From CAZMOK01 sp964567785 (GTDB lineage Bacteria; Bacteroidota; Bacteroidia; Bacteroidales; JAGOPY01), in the NCBI GenBank assembly GCA_964567785.1, contig CAZMOK010000049.1:1-20416 (forward strand): 20,416 nt of DNA. Reading direction: 5' to 3'. Both the position numbers and the translations under genes were made by a program. Shown here in pieces: positions 7,713 to 15,941 of this stretch. The notes beneath the pieces were generated by a model. That model made no database searches and was not told the origin of the DNA. It worked only from the letters and a program-made list of their open reading frames with translations. The stretch's first letter is position 1. Each line of letters starts with the position of its first letter.

Positions 7713-8810
7713 ATGGCTGAAGTTAAAGTACAGAACGTAAGCAAGACCTTCGACGGAAAAGTTCAGGTGATCAGGGATATGAGCTTTGAAGTCCGCGACA
7801 AGGAATTTGTTGTATTGGTAGGTCCTTCCGGATGCGGGAAATCAACTATGCTCAGAATGATTGCCGGACTGGAAACCATTTCAGGAGGTGACATCCATAT
7901 TGGGGGAACCAGGGTGAACGACCTGTTGCCTAAAGACAGGGACATCGCCATGGTGTTTCAGAATTATGCGCTTTACCCTCACATGACTGTTTACCAGAAT
8001 ATGGCTTTCGGTTTGAAGATCCAGAAGGTGAAGAAGAAGGAAATAGACGAGCGGGTGCGAGAGGCAGCTGAGATACTTGAAATATCACACCTGCTGGAAC
8101 GCAAGCCTGCAGCTATGTCGGGAGGACAGAGGCAGAGGGTTGCCATCGGCAGGGCCATTGTGCGAAAACCAAAGGTTTTCTTATTTGATGAGCCTCTCAG
8201 CAACCTGGATGCCAAGCTCAGGGTGCAGATGAGGATAGAGCTTCAGAACCTGCACCAGAAAATTAGATCGACCATGATCTACGTTACCCATGACCAGACC
8301 GAGGCAATGACACTGGGCGACAGGATAGTGGTGTTGAAAGACGGGGATATCATGCAGGTGGGAACCCCAATGGAATTGTACCAGCAGCCTCAGAATCTCT
8401 TTGTAGCGGGCTTCATAGGGTCACCCCCCATCAATCTTTTAAGGGGTAAGATCACAGGAGAGAATTCTTTCATTGATCCGCAAGGGAATACAGTTCTATA
8501 TCTGGATGATGAGGTGGTTTCGCGCTTGAAAGAGTATAAAGAAAAAGACATCCACATGGGCATCCGCCCGGAGAATATTTTTGAAAAGCCTTCCGGTGAA
8601 GATGATAATTATTGTAAGATACCGGCCAAAATAACCGGGATCGAGCATATGGGCAGCGAGATATTTTTGTATGCAGATTCAGGCAATAACCGGATTGTGG
8701 CGCGCCTGCCGGCCGACAGCCAACTGGAGCCGGGAAGGGAGATTGGACTTTATTTCAAAATTGAGAAGGCCCTCTTCTTTGATTCAGCAACCGAGCAGCG
8801 GATCAAGTGA
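7713..8810 (+). CDS. Sugar ABC transporter ATP-binding protein, MalK/UgpC-like
   Basis: A 365-residue ATPase of the CUT1 subfamily. Walker A G-P-S-G-C-G-K-S-T is at 37-45, the Q-loop glutamine at 83, the signature M-S-G-G-Q-R-Q at 135-141, Walker B V-F-L-F-D-E-P at 155-161, the D-loop S-N-L-D at 163-166 and the H-loop histidine at 193. The C-terminal 120 or so residues form the TOBE-containing regulatory domain, with the typical M-G-I-R-P-E-N-I-F segment. It powers import through the two permeases encoded at the start of the operon. It is the last + strand gene of the cluster, 14 bases after the third GH130 gene. Its TGA directly abuts the stop of the convergent binding-protein gene, leaving no intergenic space. 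MalK-type ATPases are sometimes shared between several importers, which may explain its separation from the permeases. Confidence 0.95.
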   Translation: MAEVKVQNVSKTFDGKVQVIRDMSFEVRDKEFVVLVGPSGCGKSTMLRMIAGLETISGGDIHIGGTRVNDLLPKDRDIAMVFQNYALYPHMTVYQNMAFGLKIQKVKKKEIDERVREAAEILEISHLLERKPAAMSGGQRQRVAIGRAIVRKPKVFLFDEPLSNLDAKLRVQMRIELQNLHQKIRSTMIYVTHDQTEAMTLGDRIVVLKDGDIMQVGTPMELYQQPQNLFVAGFIGSPPINLLRGKITGENSFIDPQGNTVLYLDDEVVSRLKEYKEKDIHMGIRPENIFEKPSGEDDNYCKIPAKITGIEHMGSEIFLYADSGNNRIVARLPADSQLEPGREIGLYFKIEKALFFDSATEQRIK

Positions 8811-10100
8811 TCAGAGCCCTTCAAGCCTTATGTTGACTGCTTCGGCCGCGTCCCTGACTGCTTTTTCAGGGTCTTTCCTTCCATAGATCACACAGCTTTC
8901 GTACTCCTGGGATATAATGTCCATCACCTCTACAATATGAGGATGATTATCCACTCCTTTTATATGATCTGCCTGCTTTGCGAAGGGCTCCATTTTGGGG
9001 TTTTCTTCAAGGAATTTCTCGAAATAGGGATCATCAGAAATATTTTTTCTTCTCGGGAACTGGCCGGTGGTTCTAAGTAAGGCGAGGTCTCCTTTTTTGT
9101 CAAGGAATGTTTTCAGGAATTCCCACGCTGTCAGTACGTCAGGACAAGTATTGAAGATCACAATATTCTTCGGGTCGCCATAGGTATAGATAGGGCTGTC
9201 CTTTTCTTCAGGCACCATCATGGGGAGGAACCCGTATTCCAATCCTTCAGGCTTGAATTTTTCGAGATAAGGAACCTGCCAGGGTCCTGTAAAGAGGGTT
9301 GCTGATTTCTGCATCACGAAAGGATCCTGCGAACTGGTCATTTGTTGCCGTGAAAAATACCCGTTGTCATAGAGTTTGCTGAGAAAAGAAAAAACGGCAA
9401 CAGCGTGTTCATTGTTAAATGCGGCCCGGTCGTTTTTGATCAAAGATCCGCCGTTGCTGGCTGCCAGGTAAAGAGGATAGAAGTTGAACAGCCTCTGGTA
9501 CCAGATCGGTTTTACCGAAGTATATCCGATCCACCTGTCGTAATAGCCATCTCCGTCGGTATCGGCGGTGATGCGGCTCGCTGCCTCGAGATATTCTGAA
9601 TAGGTTCCGGGTAATTTACCGTTGTTGACTTCTTCAAAGATACCGGCATTGTAAAGGGTCATTATCGGGTTTACCTTCCAGGGCACCTGGTAAATATGCC
9701 CGTCAAGCGAGGTAATCTCTTCCATTACTCCGGGGGGGCATCTTTCCTGTATCAATTCAATGAAACCCGGGAGAGTATCCAGTCTCACCAGCACTCCTGC
9801 CTGGGCATACATTTCTACGGTTCCCTGCCACATATTGGCATAAATGGCCGGCGTTGTGCCGCCCACCACGGAAGCCAGGATGATCTCCTCGCTCGACTGA
9901 CCCTCGGGTATGGGCTGGAACCTTATCGGCTTTTCGGGGTTACGTTCGTTCCATGAATTGATCTTTTCAGAAACATAGGTAATCTCCTGGGCGTTGTTCG
10001 ACGACCAGAAAAGCATTTCGCCATCCCTTTTGCCACGACCGCACGAAATGGCAAGCAACGAAAACAAAGTAATGATGATAAGAATTGGCCAGGGTTTCAT
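8811..10100 (-). CDS. Extracellular sugar-binding lipoprotein of the ABC importer (MalE/UgpB-like)
   Basis: A 429-residue family 1 solute-binding protein. The signal peptide ends at A-I-S-C with the lipidated cysteine at 20. The following residues, G-R-G-K-R, lack the K-(D/E)2 surface-export signal of the neighbouring lipoproteins, so it probably faces the periplasm, where it would feed the permeases. The mature N terminus (E-M-L-F-W-S-S-N-N) and the G-G-T-T-P-A-I-Y-A-N-M-W-Q-G segment match the two-lobed binding-protein pattern. It has a purine-rich AGGAAAGAGG just upstream of the ATG. It lies on the opposite strand from the permeases and ATPase, downstream of the SusCD gene set and separated from it by a terminator. 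It is the only binding protein in view, so pairing with this importer is likely though inferred. Confidence 0.9.
   Translation of the reverse strand: MKPWPILIIITLFSLLAISCGRGKRDGEMLFWSSNNAQEITYVSEKINSWNERNPEKPIRFQPIPEGQSSEEIILASVVGGTTPAIYANMWQGTVEMYAQAGVLVRLDTLPGFIELIQERCPPGVMEEITSLDGHIYQVPWKVNPIMTLYNAGIFEEVNNGKLPGTYSEYLEAASRITADTDGDGYYDRWIGYTSVKPIWYQRLFNFYPLYLAASNGGSLIKNDRAAFNNEHAVAVFSFLSKLYDNGYFSRQQMTSSQDPFVMQKSATLFTGPWQVPYLEKFKPEGLEYGFLPMMVPEEKDSPIYTYGDPKNIVIFNTCPDVLTAWEFLKTFLDKKGDLALLRTTGQFPRRKNISDDPYFEKFLEENPKMEPFAKQADHIKGVDNHPHIVEVMDIISQEYESCVIYGRKDPEKAVRDAAEAVNIRLEGL
8852..8871 (+). terminator. Possible terminator for the + strand operon inside the convergent gene
   Basis: A perfect 6-base inverted repeat, CCCTGA and TCAGGG with an 8-base loop, lies about 40 bases past the ATPase stop and is followed on the + strand by the pyrimidine-rich TCTTTCCTTCC. 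It sits inside the 3' end of the binding-protein gene. The stem is short and the T tract is interrupted, so this is only a candidate. Confidence 0.2.
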
Positions 10101-10116
10101 GATTGCCTCTTTCCTT

Positions 10117-10124
10117 CAAAGATA
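10117..10124 (-). promoter_or_regulatory. Candidate -7 promoter element for the binding-protein gene
   Basis: On the - strand this reads TATCTTTG, an exact match to the Bacteroidota -7 consensus TAnnTTTG, 16 bases before the ATG at 10100. The leader would be only about 10 bases long. The nearest TTG upstream (10150-10152) is 25 bases away, more than the usual 19-21, so the -33 element is doubtful. The element lies in the T tract of the preceding terminator, which would let the gene be expressed independently of the susCD transcript. Confidence 0.35.
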
Positions 10125-10132
10125 GAAAGAAA

Positions 10133-10164
10133 AAAGCCTCCGTCTTTCGCAAAACGGAGGCTTT
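10133..10164 (-). terminator. Rho-independent terminator after the LamG lipoprotein gene
   Basis: A perfect 11-base inverted repeat (arms 10133-10143 and 10154-10164, core GCCTCCGT/ACGGAGGC) with a 10-base loop. Read on the - strand it is followed by a T-rich run starting TTTTTTCTTTC. It lies 20 bases beyond the LamG lipoprotein stop and ends the susCD-type transcript before the binding-protein gene. On the + strand no T run follows the right arm, so it works in one direction. Confidence 0.88.
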
Positions 10165-10184
10165 GTCATTACAGCTATCGAACT

Positions 10185-11246
10185 TTATTCAATAGTGGTG
10201 TTAGCTTCATATTCATGCAGCGAAGTAACCTGCGCATCAGTGAGAACAGTGTTGTAGATGCGCATATCGTCAAGATACCCTTTGAAGTATCCGAGCCATT
10301 CTTCCCACTGGTGGAGATCGTCATCGAAATCATCGGTGGCAAGTGCCTGGCCGATGCAGAGATCGATGCCGTCGTGAGGTGCTATGAAATCACCTGAGGG
10401 GAAGTCATCCCATTCCTGGACTTTCACACCATCGATGTAGAATATCATTTTTCCTTTGGTGTAAGTCATAACCACATGATACCAGGTATCAAGCTCAAGG
10501 ATACCTGTATTGCTGTCCTTGTCAATATAAGCTTCATCGCCGGTTGCATCATCAGTGATGTGTGCGGTGAAGAAAGGCTTATTTGCATCCTGGACCTGGA
10601 ATTTCCAGGTATGCCAGATGTCGTTTGAGATGAAGTAGTTGTGCGCCCAGGTTTCGTAGAGGTTCATCCATACCGAAATAGTAAGGTCTGTTGGCCTGAA
10701 ATCAGGGCTGTTTGGAACAACAATATTACCACCGTCCTGGAACATGTAGCAATAATCGGCATTGCCGTGCCTGTCTTCAGCCAGTGCCGGCATTCCGCTT
10801 CCCCATTCAGGGTGGCCTGCACTAACAGTACCATCGTGCCCGTTGCCTGAAGCATCTGTCGCATCACCATTGAATGTCCAGTGTGCGACAAGAGCACCGG
10901 GTGCCACATCTGTGATCTTTTGCTCTTCGAATGTTGCCATAGCTTCATCGAGTGCAACCACTGCGTTGTCAAGTTCTGTCTGCGTTACGCATTCCTTGTC
11001 GCGAACCGCCTGGGCAAGGTCAATGGCTGCCTGCAAATCTGCCTTGGCTCCTGCCAGGTATTCACCGGGGTTTGTGCCTTCAACGGCAGCATCATGCATG
11101 GCCTGGGCCTCTGTGATCGTTGCGTCAAGTTCTGTGTAATTCACTTCCGGACACTCTTCTTCTTCGTCTTTGTTACAGCCTGAAATTAATAAGGCTGCGC
11201 TCAGTGGGATAATCAATGCCCACATTAAAATTGTTTTCTTTTTCAT
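10185..11246 (-). CDS. LamG-domain surface glycan-binding lipoprotein (SusE position)
   Basis: A 353-residue lipoprotein. The lipobox I-S-G-C puts the lipidated cysteine at 24, followed by N-K-D-E-E-E-E, which fits the X-K-(D/E)2 surface-export signal. Residues 38-108 form a helical bundle with F-I-V-A-R-like spacing, probably a stalk. Residues 117-345 are a concanavalin-like LamG domain (A-H-W-T-F-N-G-D-A-T-D-A-S-G-N-G-H-D-G at its start, Y-L-D-D-M-R-I-Y-N near its end). It follows susD in the position where many loci carry a SusE/SusF-like surface glycan-binding protein, so it most likely captures polysaccharide for SusCD. A hydrolytic role is less likely because no catalytic E-x-D-x-x-E type motif of GH16 is visible. 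It lies 60 bases after susD and is followed by a strong terminator. Confidence 0.85.
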   Translation of the reverse strand: MKKKTILMWALIIPLSAALLISGCNKDEEEECPEVNYTELDATITEAQAMHDAAVEGTNPGEYLAGAKADLQAAIDLAQAVRDKECVTQTELDNAVVALDEAMATFEEQKITDVAPGALVAHWTFNGDATDASGNGHDGTVSAGHPEWGSGMPALAEDRHGNADYCYMFQDGGNIVVPNSPDFRPTDLTISVWMNLYETWAHNYFISNDIWHTWKFQVQDANKPFFTAHITDDATGDEAYIDKDSNTGILELDTWYHVVMTYTKGKMIFYIDGVKVQEWDDFPSGDFIAPHDGIDLCIGQALATDDFDDDLHQWEEWLGYFKGYLDDMRIYNTVLTDAQVTSLHEYEANTTIE

Positions 11247-11306
11247 ACGTAATTCTTGTTTTAGATTAATAATGGTAATGGTTTCTATAATTTGACCGTA
11301 AATATA

Positions 11307-12818
11307 TTACAGTTCACTGTTAGTATCAAGTTCACTCTGAGGGATCGGGAAATTCCTGTGCGTTGAATAATTGAAATTTTCCTTATCCTCGAATGCTTCA
11401 TTTGCGTAAGTTTCTCCGTACCTTATAATATCGAAATACCTGTGGAACTCAAATCCCAGCTCCACCCTTCTTTCGTGCCTGATAGCCTCCCTTAACGACA
11501 TCTGGGTGCTGCCCGTAACGTTTGGGAGCAGGCCATCGGGGATTGTTCCGTATCCCGGCAGATCCGGGTCATAAAGGTATGATTCCCTGGCCCTTTGCCT
11601 TACGGTGTTCAGGTATATTTCAGCCTCTGCTGTCTTTCCCTGTTCATTCAACGCTTCAGCAAGCATCAGCAGCACATCCGAATACCTCAGGAAAATATAG
11701 TGCAATTCGCCCTCGGCTTTCAGCTCTTTTGGCACCTCTGCCAGGGGCTGCAGGTATTTTTTCTGTAGGTAGCCGGTTGGTGACCACTCAGGATCGAACA
11801 TCACCCCTTCGTCCAGCCAGGGTTGGCCTTCCCTTCCCACTGTATAATCAAGACGGGGGTCATACACATCTTCCGCTGTTTTTTCAAATTCATCCACAAA
11901 GTCCTGTGTAGGAACGTTAAACCCATAGCCATTATTGGCTCGTGGTGCAAACCACTGGTTCAGCCTGTTGGCCAGCATGGGGTCCTGGCCCCCAAGATGC
12001 CTTACGGCAAAGATCACTTCCGGGTTGTCTTTTGTGGCTGCGGTAAAATTATCTTTATAGACAAGAGCAAGATTATGCAACCCGCTGTTGACTACCTCCA
12101 GCGCCGCATCCTCCGCCAGTTCCCACTGTTCTGTAAACAGGTATGCCCTGGCCAGGAAGGCATGGGCAGCCATGCCGGTTGCCCTTCCGAGCTCACCCCC
12201 TGAATAACTGTCCGGTAACAATGAGCCCGCTTCGGTAAGGTCGGGGATGATTACCTGCGACCATACTTCACTTGCCGGGGTGGCCGGCCTCTGCAGCTCT
12301 TCCGGAGTGGGGGTGGTTGTGTGGACAGGGATATCACCGAAAATATTGACAAGCCAGTAGTAATAATAGGCCCTCAGGAACCTGGCTTCCCCTTTGATCT
12401 GGCTTCTCCTTTCAGGGTCCATATCGATTCCGTCGATATTGTCGAGCAGCTTGTTGGCCCTGGCAACGCCTTCGTAATAGATTTCCCATACGGTTTCGAG
12501 GTTCCCGTTATCGGTGAGGATATTGAAATTATCGATCAGGCCAATGTCTGCCTGGTCTCCGGGGATACCCCCTTTGGCAGCGTCATCCGAGGCAACGTCG
12601 CCAAACACCCAGATACGGTTGTCGGCATTGGAAAAGGACAATACATTGTAAACCCCTGTCAGTGCCAGTTCGGCATCATCGGAGGTCTGAAAGAACTGCT
12701 GGTCTGACCGCTGGCCTCTCAGGTCCTCGTCAAGGAATTTCTTGCATCCCGAAGTGAAAACAACCATTACGGCCACTAAAACGATCTGTATTATGTTTAT
12801 ATTCTTCATCTCAGTCAT
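11307..12818 (-). CDS. susD: SusD-like outer-membrane glycan-binding lipoprotein
   Basis: This is the SusD partner of the adjacent SusC. The signal peptide ends in S-G-C, followed by K-K-F-L-D-E-D, the common SusD-family opening. The SusD-like N-terminal region, with R-A-Y-Y-Y-Y-W-L-V-N-I-F-G-D-I-P, and the C-terminal RagB/SusD region, with Y-I-F-L-R-Y-S-D-V-L-L-M-L-A-E-A-L-N and R-H-E-R-R-V-E-L-G-F-E-F-H-R-Y-F-D-I-I-R, are both complete. I chose the ATG at 12818 (503 residues). A TTG at 12827 would abut the susC stop, and an ATG at 12809 gives a tighter signal peptide; all keep the lipobox. It acts at the cell surface as the lid over SusC, delivering oligosaccharides. The family call is certain; the ligand is unknown. 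Confidence 0.95.
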   Translation of the reverse strand: MTEMKNINIIQIVLVAVMVVFTSGCKKFLDEDLRGQRSDQQFFQTSDDAELALTGVYNVLSFSNADNRIWVFGDVASDDAAKGGIPGDQADIGLIDNFNILTDNGNLETVWEIYYEGVARANKLLDNIDGIDMDPERRSQIKGEARFLRAYYYYWLVNIFGDIPVHTTTPTPEELQRPATPASEVWSQVIIPDLTEAGSLLPDSYSGGELGRATGMAAHAFLARAYLFTEQWELAEDAALEVVNSGLHNLALVYKDNFTAATKDNPEVIFAVRHLGGQDPMLANRLNQWFAPRANNGYGFNVPTQDFVDEFEKTAEDVYDPRLDYTVGREGQPWLDEGVMFDPEWSPTGYLQKKYLQPLAEVPKELKAEGELHYIFLRYSDVLLMLAEALNEQGKTAEAEIYLNTVRQRARESYLYDPDLPGYGTIPDGLLPNVTGSTQMSLREAIRHERRVELGFEFHRYFDIIRYGETYANEAFEDKENFNYSTHRNFPIPQSELDTNSEL

Positions 12819-12827
12819 TGTTTTCAA

Positions 12828-15800
12828 TTAGAACTGAATATTGAAACCTAATGTGTAGATCCTTGGCAGCGGATAAGTTCCCCAGTCGATCCCGGCTGCC
12901 AGGTCGGCATTCTGTACATTTTCAGAATTGAGGTTGTCGCTCTCGTACATTTCAGGGTCAAGTCCCGGGTATTTGGTAATAGTGATCAGGTTCTGGACAC
13001 TCAGGTATACCCTCATCGATTTCACCGATGAGTTTTCCCTGAGATTGAAATTGTAGCCCAGTGTGAGGTTTTTCAGCCTCAGGTAGGATCCCGGCTCAAG
13101 GAACCTGGTGGAGGGCTTTTTGTTGTTGGCGGCTCCTGTCCAGGAGGCCCTGGGGTGTTCATTGGTACTGCCTTCACCGGTCCACCGGTTATCATAGAAC
13201 CTCCTGGTTACGTTGAACCCCCTGTAAAAGCCCTCTATGTCGTGGTTAACCTGCATGTAAATGTCGTTACCCGCCATGCCCTGGAAAAACACTGAAAGAT
13301 CAAAGCCTTTGTAAGAGGCATTGGCGGTAAGTCCGTACATATATTTCGGGATGGCGCTCCCAACATGAGTACGGTCGTTTTCATCGATCGTGCCATCCCC
13401 GTTCTGATCAACGAACTTCACATCCCCGGGTTCAATGTCAGGGCCCTGGTATGCATGGGTGAAAATGTCAAGGGAGTTCTGGTATATGCCTGCCATTTCG
13501 TAGATATAAAAAGAACCTATTGGGTGGCCTTCTTCGGTCAGGGTAGCAAAGACCCCGTTATCAATCCGGCCTGCCGCTATCGGCCTGCCGTTGCTCAATG
13601 AAAGCACTTCATTGTGCAGAGTGGAGAAGTTGCCCCCCACTTCATACCTGAAATCACCCTTGATTTCCCTCCAGAAAAGCTCTATTTCAAGTCCCCTGTT
13701 CAAGACCTCACCTGCGTTAACGAATGGAGGTTCGGCACTCCCTCCACTGGGTGGCAGAGGCACAGGGATCAGCATGTCGGTAGTGTACCTCCAGTAATAA
13801 TCGGTGATGAAAGTGAGCCTGTCGTCGAAGAAGGCCAGGTCGAGACCAATATCATAGGTAGTGGTGGTTTCCCAGGTTGTGCTGCGGTTGCCAAGGGAAG
13901 AAACAGCATAGCCATAATTCAGGTTGTTGTTGAACGGGTAGTTGTAACCATCGGTAACTATCGAGAGGTAATTATAAAGGCCGATCTCCTGGTTCCCGGT
14001 TTGCCCGATGCTGGCCCTGAGCTTGAACTGGTTCAGCCAATCCAGGTCACTCAGGAATGCTTCGTTGTGGATGTTCCATCCGAGAGATCCAGAGTAGAAC
14101 GCACCCCACCGGTTATCTTCTGCAAACCTGGAGGAGCCGTCGACCCTGACTACACCTTCTATCAGGTAGCGGCTGTTGTAATTGTAATTCAGCCTGGCAA
14201 AGCCCGATAACAGCGACCAGCCGTTTGCATTTTCCGTTACCCCTTTGTTCAGGGCAAGCCCGTTGCCAAGGTAACGCATGCTGGGCGACTGGTCAGGGAA
14301 ATCCCTGTCGGTCCCCACATGTTCGCTGAACTGGTTCTTTATGGCCTCAAAACCCAGCAGCGCGTTCACGTTGTGTTTTTGGTTGAACGTTTTCACGTAG
14401 TTCAACGTATTGCTCCAGTTATAGGTAAAGCCAACGCCTGTTCCGCGCGACATGGTGTTGGGGCTGTTGATCCTGCCGTCGGTTCCCCAGTTCTCGTTGA
14501 AGCGCTTTTCATCGGCTATGGTAAGGTCGATACCAAGGTCGGACTTGAATTTGAGGTCTTTCAGAATGGTGAATTCGGCAAAGAAATTCCCGAAAATCCG
14601 GTAGGTTTTTTGGGTCCAGTCAAACTTTTCCGCAAGGCCAACAGGGTTATAACCATCGCCGAACCAGGTGTTCAGCTTGGCCCTCGGATAACCCTCGAAC
14701 ATAGGCAGGTCGGAATAGCTTCCGTCATCCTCATAAACGGGTATAGGAGGGCTGCGGAAAAAAGCATACCTGATAACGCTGCCACCGTTGCCACCGTATC
14801 CGTCACCCGATCCACCTATTAAATCCTGGTCGGTGTAGGAAATGTTCATGTTCGTACCCACTCTTACCCATGGAGCAAGTTCACTTGAAATACTGGTCTT
14901 GAAGTTTATCCTTTCATACGCCGAATTGAGTATGATCCCTTCCTGCTTCTGGTATCCGCCACCGAAATAATAGTTGGTGCGCTCATTCCCTCCGCTTACT
15001 GACAACTGATGGTTGTGTATGATCGCAGTGCGGAAGACCTCCGACAGCCAGTCGGTGTTGGCCAGTTGCGGCCTGATATCGCCGGGTATCGGGTCCCTCT
15101 CATCGGCTGCTGCCGCTTCATTGAAGATCTCGATGTATTCATCGGTATTGGCCATCGGGGTGAGGTAGCCGTGGGTCTGTATCCCGCCGTAAAAGTTGTA
15201 GCTGAATGAAGGGATCCCCTTTTCACCTCGTTTTGTCTTGATGATAATGACCCCGTTACCGGCCCTGGCTCCGTAGATGGCCGCCGAGGCGGCATCTTTG
15301 AGTACAGTCATCGATTCTATGTCTTCCGTGTTGATGATCCCGGTAATGTCTTTGGTGGGGACACCGTCGACTATGTAAAGCGGGTCGTTGTTATTGATCG
15401 TACCAATACCCCTGATCCTCACCTTTACGCTCTCGCCCGGTTGCCCGGTGGTGTTGCTGATCTGCACACCCGATGCCTTCCCCTGCAGGGCCTGATCGAT
15501 CCGGGTAACCGGAAGGGTGGTTATCTCGTTGGGTTTGATGGTTGATACAGCGCCTGTTACATCGCTTTTACGCTGGACTCCGTAACCCACCACCACAAAC
15601 TCTTCAAGCGTGGAAATATCCTCTCTCAGCACTATATCAAAAACGAAAGTTTCCCCGGGCTCATTCGGTATACGCTTTTTCACTGTTTTGAAACCCACAT
15701 AGGAGTATACTATGGTTGATGAATCGCCTGTCATCTCATCCTCCGGAATGATCAGGTTATACTTTCCCTCAAAATCGGAAATGGTTCCCACAGTGGTGTT

Positions 15801-15941
15801 TTCAAGATAGACTGAAACCCCCGGCAGGGAAGAGCCTGTTTCATCGTTGATCACCCCTTTGACCACTATCTCCGACATTGCTGAAACGGAAATCAGCAGA
15901 AAAAAGAGGCAGATCAACCCTTGATATAAAATCTTTTTCAT
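12828..15941 (-). CDS. susC: SusC-like TonB-dependent outer-membrane transporter
   Basis: A 1037-residue TonB-dependent porin. It has a signal peptide (about 1-23), then a carboxypeptidase-regulatory-like beta-sandwich (about 25-110), a TonB-box-like region (E-E-F-V-V-V-G-Y-G, 113-121), and a plug domain with the SusC signatures G-Y-G-V-Q-R-K-S-D-V-T-G-A-V (119-132), V-R-I-R-G-I-G-T-I-N (174-183) and V-L-K-D-A-A-S-A-A-I-Y-G-A-R (213-226). A beta-barrel follows and ends in the aromatic-terminated strand G-F-N-I-Q-F. It imports oligosaccharides into the periplasm using TonB energy. There is no N-terminal STN domain, so control by an anti-sigma/ECF pair through this protein is not expected. It is followed immediately by susD and preceded by a candidate promoter at 16056-16086. 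Confidence 0.96.
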   Translation of the reverse strand: MKKILYQGLICLFFLLISVSAMSEIVVKGVINDETGSSLPGVSVYLENTTVGTISDFEGKYNLIIPEDEMTGDSSTIVYSYVGFKTVKKRIPNEPGETFVFDIVLREDISTLEEFVVVGYGVQRKSDVTGAVSTIKPNEITTLPVTRIDQALQGKASGVQISNTTGQPGESVKVRIRGIGTINNNDPLYIVDGVPTKDITGIINTEDIESMTVLKDAASAAIYGARAGNGVIIIKTKRGEKGIPSFSYNFYGGIQTHGYLTPMANTDEYIEIFNEAAAADERDPIPGDIRPQLANTDWLSEVFRTAIIHNHQLSVSGGNERTNYYFGGGYQKQEGIILNSAYERINFKTSISSELAPWVRVGTNMNISYTDQDLIGGSGDGYGGNGGSVIRYAFFRSPPIPVYEDDGSYSDLPMFEGYPRAKLNTWFGDGYNPVGLAEKFDWTQKTYRIFGNFFAEFTILKDLKFKSDLGIDLTIADEKRFNENWGTDGRINSPNTMSRGTGVGFTYNWSNTLNYVKTFNQKHNVNALLGFEAIKNQFSEHVGTDRDFPDQSPSMRYLGNGLALNKGVTENANGWSLLSGFARLNYNYNSRYLIEGVVRVDGSSRFAEDNRWGAFYSGSLGWNIHNEAFLSDLDWLNQFKLRASIGQTGNQEIGLYNYLSIVTDGYNYPFNNNLNYGYAVSSLGNRSTTWETTTTYDIGLDLAFFDDRLTFITDYYWRYTTDMLIPVPLPPSGGSAEPPFVNAGEVLNRGLEIELFWREIKGDFRYEVGGNFSTLHNEVLSLSNGRPIAAGRIDNGVFATLTEEGHPIGSFYIYEMAGIYQNSLDIFTHAYQGPDIEPGDVKFVDQNGDGTIDENDRTHVGSAIPKYMYGLTANASYKGFDLSVFFQGMAGNDIYMQVNHDIEGFYRGFNVTRRFYDNRWTGEGSTNEHPRASWTGAANNKKPSTRFLEPGSYLRLKNLTLGYNFNLRENSSVKSMRVYLSVQNLITITKYPGLDPEMYESDNLNSENVQNADLAAGIDWGTYPLPRIYTLGFNIQF

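Noticed and set aside
13614..14210. 198-residue open frame on the + strand within susC
   Set aside because: It is antisense to the susC barrel region. The low-stop shadow frame comes from the GC-rich codon use of the real gene.
14319..14822. 167-residue open frame on the + strand within susC
   Set aside because: Antisense to susC, with no domain signature and no promoter or ribosome site.
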